From positions 18,717,399 to 18,781,398 of the forward strand of contig NC_040025.1 of NCBI RefSeq assembly GCF_000972845.2: a DNA stretch of 64,000 nucleotides. Reading direction: 5' to 3'. Shown here piece by piece: positions 28,901-39,300 of this stretch. Origin of the DNA: Larimichthys crocea. Taxonomy: Eukaryota; Chordata; Actinopteri; Sciaenidae. The notes below the pieces were generated by a model. It worked only from the letters and a program-made list of their open reading frames with translations, was not told the origin of the DNA and ran no database searches. How positions within the stretch are numbered: position 1 is the stretch's first letter; every line of letters begins with the position of its first letter. A program made the position numbers and the translations under genes.

Positions 28901-31900
28901 CAATAGGCTGAATGCACTAATCGTGCGTCTTGGATCAGCAATTTCATGGTCTTCAAAGGGGGCCAGGAATTGGTGGCATGACCCTCCACACGGGGTGAGA
29001 CCCCTCTTTTTCCTCAGCGAGTGCCACAGAGAGAAGGAGAGGAGAAGGATGGTGCTAAGGGAGACGCGTTGAGGCAGGAGTGCAGCCAGAGAAGATTAAC
29101 ATCGCCATCTACTGGTCAGGGGTGGTACGAGTAAAGTTAACGGGGAGAGAAAAAGCCTGGCAGTTTACCCTTGCGGCCTGTCTTTCACTGAGACCTGTCA
29201 GAAACATTTAGACACACTTGCCAAGACAATGGGCCACACAACCACAGCAGCAGATAAGTCAGACTGAAATCACCATCGAATGAGGGAGGAAACTTAAGGC
29301 AGCAGATCTTCGTTTCGGTTCTGGAGAAAGAGAGCAGGCAGAGTCTGTTCCTGATCACACTAAGTGACAAAGAAAAATGTTGGCTAATTCTCCATTTCTG
29401 GAGGCTTCCAACTGCCAGTAAGAATTTAACCTCGAGAGTAGGATAAGCATAAAAAGAGTGTGTTGCTGACAGCGTCAGAAAGCAACACTCATCAGGGTCA
29501 CAGAAGTAGCAGTTCTCTTTCTTCTCATTTAACCCGATGCCAGAGAGGATACAAACACGACAGCTCGTCAGATCGAATAATAATTCTTCGTTTCAGCCTT
29601 TCTGAACCAGCGAGGCTACACACTGGAGTTTTCATCGGTTATAACGTCATAAAGTGACAAAAGCTTGTGTGACATTTGGTGTATACAGCACACGCCACAC
29701 CTAAACATAATCCGCCTCTTCTGAGAAGTTCAGACAGATTTTCAGGTTTTGCAGCATGTTTGCCTGATGCAGATTGTAAATGTAGGTGACAGAGATATGC
29801 ATCAAACACATAAAACTGTTTTAGAACATGGACATTTGCATACATTTATGTTCTCACAGCTCAATTATTAACTTTTCAAAAATATATTTCATTTCTTTGT
29901 GCTGTTTGGACAACCATGATCAATAACTTCTTCTGAAGTAACAGATTTCTCTCTCCATCAAAATTCTGTCTTCTAAAATGGGAATTTTTAAACATGAAAA
30001 AACCAGAGAGCAAAAAAAAAAAGGAGTAATCAGAAAGGAATGTTGCACGTCACTCCAGCGCAGCACCCATACTTTTTGTGACTACGTGAGAGGCAGTGGT
30101 CAAAGTTAAGGCGTCAACACCCATCTGAACTCTACATCAACTCACGTGGTGACGGGGAAAAGTACATGTTTTACCCGGCTCGTCCAAAAGAAAAAGGGAG
30201 AGGAGACAACCCACAGTGAACCACTATAATGTCACACAGGGTGGCATGTTACAGCAAAGGGGCTGAGTTGGCAAGCAGCTCAGCAGCAGACGTGCACCTG
30301 TTCTGACATTTTCTGTCGACCTTGACACAGAAAACACATGACAATGCCACTCTCTGCATTTCAAAAGTACGGGGCTGTTTGACGAAGCTCCTTCACGAGA
30401 AAAGGGTTCTCGTCCCCATGATACCTAAAACTACTTTCCACACAGTATGGAGGGGGAGAAATCCATGACGTAGTCCTATAGATATGAGAAGGGATGGACA
30501 GAAAGCAAGTCACTAGTGACAGTAAATAAAACAGGGAAAAACTGCAAGTTATGAGGGCAGATATACAAAAATCTGACATATTTGGGGACAACCAAAGAGT
30601 GTTGGATCTTTCCACAAGATTGCAGGCCACTCGTACAATCAGGAAATGACAAAAAAGCCCTCTGCCTTTTTTCCCCCAAGTTATTTTGTTTCTATTATCT
30701 CATTCTCACCCTTTTTTTTTAAAGTTCATGACAGAGTCACAATGCATTCATCCATCTACTATTTTAATCAAAGAGAGAGCAAAGTACGGCTGCCAAGAGA
30801 GCTGCATAGGAAAACAAATGCAATCTTCCTGTTAATCACTGCATTAACAAGAAGTCGACAGTCTTGACGCACATACCAGGGAGGGGAGCCAGTCCAGGTG
30901 TTGGATAATTGTCAGTTGTGCCAGTGGCTACGGTTGCTTTTTTACTGTGCCAGCCTCTGTTTCACTGCTGGTCTACACTTGTGCCCCACCTTAATGATAG
31001 CTTTTAAAAGTCCTCTTTCTGCTGAAGACTGCACACAGACACAAAGAAGTCTTGGCAAGGGTTTCTCCATGCTGACTGTAGTGGACTATGGATGAAGGTA
31101 TTGACGTGCCGCTGTAATCAGTGCCAAGTGAAGTGTAGCTCAATTTTAAAGAGGGATGAAGAACGTCTAATTTAAATGAAAGGCCAAAAACCACTTGAAA
31201 AAACACGGGCTTTGTAACTTTTCGGAAAAACAAGCCCATATATCCTCTTTCTGGCAAACAACTATATATTAGGAACACATTACAGTAGCCCGAAAAACAA
31301 CTTGCCAAGACAGCAACTTGTCAGAAATGATTCAAGTGTTTGTTTCGTTTAGAAATAAAACTCCTTCCGCTGCAGGTGAGCGTAGCGTCATTCTGAGAAA
31401 AGGAGATGAATTGTAGGGCAGGCTCAACTTTTCATTTTAACGAACTGAAAACTTTACAGTACTGTCAACACGTCTCTTTATCACACATTTTAAGCTAGGC
31501 TAATTAGAGTGCAATATTTTAACATAAGTGCTCTATTTTTGCAGGGGGTTTGAGATAATTTATCTCAGTTTCTGTATTCTGTCACTTTCGTTTTAGTCTA
31601 GTGAGTAGCCCACTATCTCTTTTTTTTCCTGATTCCCCAGATAAAGCCACAATCTCAGGGTGCCACACACAGAGAAACTCTGAAATCCCATTAGCATTTT
31701 GCTTTCATTATTTTTAATCAAACCCCGAAAACTGACACATATTAATTAATATCCATTACCAGTTTTTTGCCCCTCTCCCAGAGAAGACGTTGGGGGGAAA
31801 AGAAGCAATTAACTTAACAAAATAATCAAAAAAATTGTTTCAGAAATCCCTGATAAATGTCATGTGAGGTCCCGTCTAAATGTAAGAAGTGTAATACATT

Positions 31901-34900
31901 CTTGCTGTCATATTCCATTAAACTGCTATTACAGTCTTGATAGAACTATTAGTCACTACATTATTAATAACATTAATGTATTTACATTTTTGGTGTACAA
32001 GCCTGCTTTCATGCAATAATTTATGAACCCGACTTCAGATATGTTATAATGTTCCCCATCTCGGCTCTTTTGTGTTTATTATTGATTGTGAAAACAGTCA
32101 AAATTCCAAGTCAGATCCCCGTCTGCCCCCCACCCCACCCCCGTAATGTATTGGAGTGGGCTGTTTACATTAAAGGACTGGAATAAAGTGCATTTACATC
32201 TGAAGCATAACTTCATAATTTACATTCCAACATTTATTAGAGGTGACAAACGAGCATTTGGTCCACTCGTGCTTTTCCACAATGCAGCACTCATTCAATC
32301 CATATAAATTACAGCTGGGCTAGGGAGTGCAAGAGCAAATTATTTTATTATATTTATGCATGTATGACTCTATAGGGGGTTACTAAGACAAACAGGGAAT
32401 TACTTGATTAGGCCAAGTGTGGTTAACAAAGAAAGAAATATGAGACTGAGGGTTGGGCCAATCACATTTCAGCATTATTTAAATGTTTGGCCCTAATTCA
32501 AATATCTAAAACACACAGATCTTAGCTAAAAAGCTTTAAGTCTACAAGATTGGTGTATTTATAAAATGAGTTGCAGCCCCTCCACTACATTTTACACTAG
32601 ACTACTGTGTATTTTATATAGTATAGAGAGCTATTTTAAGTATTGCTGTTCCAATAGCTTTTCCTTAGCTAGAGCTAATATTATTCAATTAAAAGAAACT
32701 TGCCTAAAAGGCAGTATTATATTACATAATTAGACAGGGCAGCATTTTCAGAAGTGTAGTTACAAATGCACTGAGGGGATCCCAGCATTTGAACAAATAT
32801 CTGGCGCTGTAGGGGAGCTTGCCGACAAATTAAGGGCTAATAACTTACTGGGAAGCCAGATAAAAAGAGAAAAAAATGTTCCCCAAAGTGTCAATTACAA
32901 ATAATTTTTCCTATGATTTCCACACTTGTGAAAGCATAATGTGCTGGGAAGCATTTTGAATTGTGTGTGGCAAAATTGCATGTTGTATATTTCTTTCTTT
33001 TTTTATTTTTTTTTTATTTTTACACACTGGATTTCATTCACAGAGAAAAAATTCAGCATCGGCAGCAAGATTGTTCAGGATAGCTCTGAAAGCGTAAGCA
33101 TATGTCTCCCTTGTGAGAGGGCTTGCTGGTCAGAGAAGAGAGAGACAGGCAAAAAGACGAGTGCAGGGACAGGGGGAAATGAAGGGGGATTCAATCAAAT
33201 TCATGTTCATTAAAATCAGAGGACATCACAAAAATGAGAAAGATGCTGACAAATCAAAGGGTCTCAGTACCTGAATTACCATAGTCATTTACTTATTAAA
33301 GCCAGGATGCTTCCTGTCAATCAAGAGCCATCACATTCTCCATTTGCGGCGGAAAGCCAGCGTAATTGCTTCTCATACTAATCAACACAACTTGTGTAAT
33401 TATGCCTTGAAAGTGACATTGGAGGCTGAGAGCGATGTGAGCAGTCTTGACAGCGGAGACATCTCAGATTCATCGGGAGATTTCCAGCCTCGCTGCAAGG
33501 AGACAAGCCACTCTCAGACCAAGTTACTCACTCGAGCAGTTTACAACCATAAACACAAAGAAAAGACGATAAATCAAGCTGAAGTAATTACAAAGCAGAA
33601 TAGAGAGTATAAAGGAAGCTCAGCTCAATAAGGCCACTTTCCCAAGTATATTGAGGCAAAATGACTACGCTGTAATTAAACTGGTGTCGTATTTCTATCA
33701 TTTCTTAAGTAAACATATTATGACAGTTCACTAAATTGTGGGAGAATAGGAAATTACAGCTCTGTTACCAATGCTGTTTACATTAATATACTTGCTGAGA
33801 CGAAAAACCCTACAAGTAAAGTCCTAAGCATTCATTAAAGTTTATTGAATTCGGCTTAATCACAGACTTTACATGTGTCTCCAAAATGAACTTTGCGTAA
33901 AACTAGCTTTAACATTCCTCTGAGCATTGGAACACTATCCAAACCATATTCCCAGGCTGCATCTGTCACTAGTCACACTGCGGCCCAGCCAGGAAGGTCA
34001 GAGCCAGGTCAGATTACTGCAACAAATCAAGAGCCACGGGTCATGACATGAAACTCTATCTACATAAAATATGTGTATTATTGACATACAATGACAGCAG
34101 CTTCTTCTTCATTTACAATGAACTTTGCAGTGAATTAAAGGATTTTCAATGCTCTCATCAAAAATCCAAAAGATAAAAGCGCCATTGTCAGGGTTGGCAA
34201 CGCAGATCTAGTCCAGCTCAACACATGAGGCAGAAACCACAAAATAAATAAAATTTATAAAATGGGTTGGACTCATCTGTGCTCATCGTTTTCAAAGAGG
34301 TGGGAGGAACCGTCAGAAAAAAAAAAAAAAAGTCAGCAACATCAAAAAGAAGGCAACTGATAATTCTGGCATACTATGAGGGGAATAAGCGTAATGATTT
34401 CATCTGAGAACAGAAATGAAGATGAGAGATTTATGGCTCGTAAAAAGTTCAAACGACAGAAAAACCAAAAATCCTTGTCTGTGTCATTCCTCACTCATGA
34501 CCTCCAAACTGTAGCACATGTTGTAGACAAAGTAAAGAAATACTCTTTTGTGGCCAAATATGAGAAACACAAGTACAGTTACTGACATAGAAAACAGTCT
34601 TTTCCAGGAAAAGCCTGTGTGATTCACCCCCTGCGTTCAACTCTAATGAGTCAAAAAGTGTGACCTGCACTTAAACAAGAAGTCACAGCCAGAAGCTGTA
34701 AACTCATTTTCCCCATCTGAGCCAGCAACGTCGGCAGGACCTGGAAGATGTGCTCCGAGCATGCACGATAAATCTGACGTGAAATCATAATCATAAAAGC
34801 AATTAGCTGACCCTGCGCCACTCGTCCTTGGACATGACAGTGAGAATTCATACAGAGTCCTCTAAGGAGGCTCGCTGCTGGGTTGGGCGAGGAGGGGAAA

Positions 34901-35400
34901 AAGTGCAACACAGCAACAATAAAATGGAGGGCCCTTCCTGTATCATTAACCACCGAAACAAACAGCGCATGATGCAAAATGAGTGTTGTGCTGAGAAACA
35001 GAGAATTGAGCTTTTATGCTTTTCAAAAGGAGAAAACTTCACCACGACCACTGAAACAAGCTGCGGCGTGTAGAGGTGTCACATGTAAACGTATGGCCAT
35101 GGGAAACTGAATACAACTGATGTCAGGTCACCATTACACCCTACACCACTTTGCATGAGCTCAAACTGTGAAATATAGCTTCCAGATAACATTTAAAATA
35201 AGTTTACTTAGTTGAAATTAAACATGGAAATATAAAAATAGATTCATATTTCCCCTCATGGCCTTTGTTTGGTGCTTCTGTAGGACGTGTAGCATGATTA
35301 CAGTCAATATGACAAATAATAAATACTTTGACTGTAAAATGGCAGGTGACCAAATTTATTCGACTTTTCTCTTTGAAGGAGCGCGTTACAGTCAGAGATA

Positions 35401-35444
<44 letters not shown>

Positions 35445-36293
35445 TCTCCTCATCACTTCCCACCCAGTAATTACAGCGAGGCCGAACTAGTGGCTGCCAC
35501 CTAGTGACCGTCTTCTCCAATAATCATGAAATATCTCTATGGCTCGCGCCCCCACTCGTACCATAACTCTCCTTTACTGCAGACAGCTCCAATAAAGGAT
35601 TACAATTACAATTAAAGTAATGAGCAAAGAGGAAAAAAGGAAAATCTCAGAGAAGGTTCCCTTGACTAACTAAATGGTAGCCTAGTTTCTTGACAGAATG
35701 GAGTTACCATACCAGACTCATTACTGGCTCCCATTTCTTATTCTGCCCTAATAATTAATTTGGAGCATGTTGAAACCTGGAGTCCTCAAAAATTAAAATA
35801 ATGGTTTTAAAAGTGATGAATGTGAAATGAATTGAAATATGAATTATCAAATATGAGATTAACTTCTTGTTATTTCTGCTTTATGGTGGTGGAAATGTAA
35901 AAAGGGTTCAAACCACTTAAAATCTATCGAGTCTGATTTTTTTTTTTTCCCTTTGGGAGAATTATGAAAGTCATATAATCCAGAAAAGAAAAAAAGAAAA
36001 AGCCCACACACACATCTTTCCACAAACACGTGTCCCATGTGAAAAGTTATTAAGGACAAAAAAAATAAAAAAATCAGACCTGAGAGTAACCTCTGACTTC
36101 CTGCTATCACCACTGTGTTACATTTGCGTTACACCCACGCACAAGCAAAGGGGGGGGAAAAAAAAAACTCTTTTCAGAGCAAACATATGAGGAACATCTG
36201 TCTGCCTGAGACTCGCAGTGCTCAGCAGAAGATCTATGAAAGAGGGAGAGGTGAAATGAGGAGAAAAAGATCCAGAGAAAAGGACAAAGTAGT

Positions 36294-36326
<33 letters not shown>

Positions 36327-39300
36327 GCCTTTGTGCCGCTGCTGGATCGATTACTGTTGGCACGTCCTCTGCCAACCTGCCAGGTCCCCCACAACTCCTG
36401 CACTTAACACACTGTTTTTTTTCCCCTCCCTCTATAGTATGATGGCGATTGCAGAGGGGCTACGGAAATTTGGAGACTGCTGAGCCAAAACAGATCACTT
36501 CAAAGCGGCTTATTTAACGCTTGCTAAATTTTTCATCACAGTCGCTTAATATCCTGGGGAAGGGGAGCTTTTGAAGTTGCTGCGAGACCGGGGATGTTCT
36601 TCTTACAATTCTTTTTCCCCTCCCATTACCACCCTCCCTCTGCTGTACTAAAACCCTCAAACCTAAACGCATACACACTCATTTAACACCATGTATGTTG
36701 CATTCCCACACACAAACACATGCTTTTTCCATTTGGGACTTTTCGGTGTGCAGACACTGAAGGACAGGCCAAATTCTACCAGGGATGCCCGAAAGAACTT
36801 GAATCCGATTTGATGAGGGGTCAGCTCTCTTGTAGATCAGCTGCACACCCACACGTCTCTTCATATACACACACATCACCACTAAAAGTTTTTCAGTGAG
36901 TGCCGACAGTTTGTGCTGGATGTCCACAAATAAAATCAAAGACTACCTGACTTTGGAGACTGCATAAGTGAAGATATCAGCAAGCATAGAATTTTGTTTT
37001 ACAAAAGAATCTGCTGTAACAGTTCAACGCAATATATCCATATATGCAATACATATATATGCAACAATTAGTCAATTAATTGAATGGTAATCAGCATATA
37101 TTCTGATAATCAGTGATTTTAGTCACTTTTCAAGGAAAAAAGGTTCATGTGATGATTTGTGATTTCTTGATATATGATAGAAATAATATTACATTTGGAG
37201 CAACGGTTAAATAAAACAAGGAATTTGAAGACCTTTATAGTCAATTATAAGGGGTATTTTTCAATCATGTCTGACATTTTATAGCAAAACAATTGATCAA
37301 TTAATCAAGAAAACATTCAGCAGATTATGAAAATAATTATTAGTTGCAGCCCCGATTTTCATATTAACAATGACAAGATAATTTGTTCATGACTGCTCTT
37401 ATATATATATTGTTAATTTAAACTACCGTTTCTGGGAAAATAATTAAGTAATATATATTTTATTATTTTATGTATATATTAATGTTGTAATATAGTAATA
37501 GTAGTGTGGATATGATGACCAAGCAGAACAGTCAAATAAGTGAAAAACATTTTAATTACTTTAACTACAATGCAGCTGTTATCGTGAGGAAAATACAAGA
37601 TTTCAATTTTTACTCCTACACATTATCCAGTAGCTCATTTCAGACGCGACCCCGTTTTTTTCTTATCATGTGATCAAAGTGGTTTGCACACATGTAATTA
37701 TTGTTGTGATGTGTTTGGGTGGTTTTGAAGGCAATGAGGACAGAGTGATTGGAGGAGACGAGGGGTGAGCACAGCATGTCACTGCAGGGAGAGAGAGCAC
37801 AAGACCAGGGAGACACCGGCAAGAGGATGGCAGGGGTGGGGGGTGGGTGGGTATAGATGAAAACTAAGCAAGCAGGGGTGAGAGCGAGAGCGAGCAAAGG
37901 GCAGCGCCAGAGGCAACAGCACGGCTGGTATACCAGTCGGCTGTGGAACACACACTCACACAGTCTCTGCCACCATTCTTCCCTCTCTATCTTTGGCTGC
38001 AGGTCCGGACCTGCCCCTATGGCCTGGATGGTGGCAGAGGATGTGGCACTGGCCCCTGAGCTGGGCCCTCTTGCCACAGAGGAAAGCCCGCGCCCTGCAG
38101 TGTGCCAGGGCCTGCTGATCTGGGCGAGGTGAGTCAGAACCTGTTAACATGACTGGTGTCCCCAGCCTGAAACACTGGCTTGTCTGACATGCACATGTGC
38201 ACATAAATGTTATACAAACGTGTGTGTGTGTGCACTCCCCCCTCACTCTCACCCTCTCCCTTCCCAACCCTGCCAGCACTCCCTTTCCTCTCATCCAGAT
38301 AAAATCCTTTCAGACACAAATTTCAATTATTCACCTCATCCAAATAATGCCATGTGACAAGAATTATCCCTACTGTAATAATCCACTTAACTGGGAAAGA
38401 GCAGCTCATCAAAAAGAGAAAGGAGAAAAGGGGTTGGAAGTGAGGGTGGTGGGGGTGACTTGTCAACCAGTCTCGAATCAGGACCCTCATAACAAGAATT
38501 TCTTCCCTTTTTTGAGGAGGCAGACTTGAAGCGCACTGGGATGATGAAATTGAAGTAAATTGAAAGAAAGCCTGGGAGAATGCTCCCACAATCAATAACC
38601 CCAGGATTAAATTAGCCTTGGCATGAGGGGATGATGGGGGGAGGATGAAGAGTGAATGGTGGTGAATGACATTGAGACATGTAAGCTGAACAATACAGCA
38701 CTCCTCCTAACCTGGATGCTGTGTCCATACAAGGACAGTGAATGTACCTGTGATGTATTCCATCCCACTTAGCAATAAGACAGTCCCGGCTATAATCGCT
38801 GTCATCACCTGAGCATGTCTTATGAACACTTTCCTTCACACATTATTGAAAAACAGCTGATGTTTATCGTCATGAAATGTTGCTGACTTTTCATTTATTC
38901 CTAACTTGGATCACTTATGAATGAGGACGGCGGCTTGCATAGCATGGAAAAAAAAATAGCTGTTTCTCAACTTTTTTCTGAGACAACTCTACTCTAGAGA
39001 CCCGAGTAAAGAGGGGCACAAAAAGATGTATAACTAAATATTGTACTGTGATTCCGTAATGAAACAATATTTATAGATGATGTGACATTTAAGAATTCCT
39101 TTCACGCCTAGTCCCTCTTCAAGGGTGGATAGGGAAGCTATGTTGTTTTTTTATGGGTGCGGACATGTTGTGTGACTAAGAAATAGTCTATAGTTGACAA
39201 AAGTTTGTTTGTTCTTATTTATATGCTTTTCTATCCTTAACAACTTCTTCAAAAATCTTCCTGCACCCAGTTGTGGGTCATGACCCTGACTGGAAAACAA

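Noticed and set aside
33344..33631. 95-residue Ser/Asp-rich open frame in intron 2
   Set aside because: No splice sites that fit and no family; the block is more likely non-coding conserved DNA.
36115..36483. Poly-Ala protein from the AGC repeat
   Set aside because: The frame exists only because the trinucleotide repeat has no stop; no homologous domain on either side.
37640..38077. 145-residue open frame, minus strand
   Set aside because: It runs antisense across the exon-like island and simple GT-rich DNA; composition and ends do not suggest a gene.
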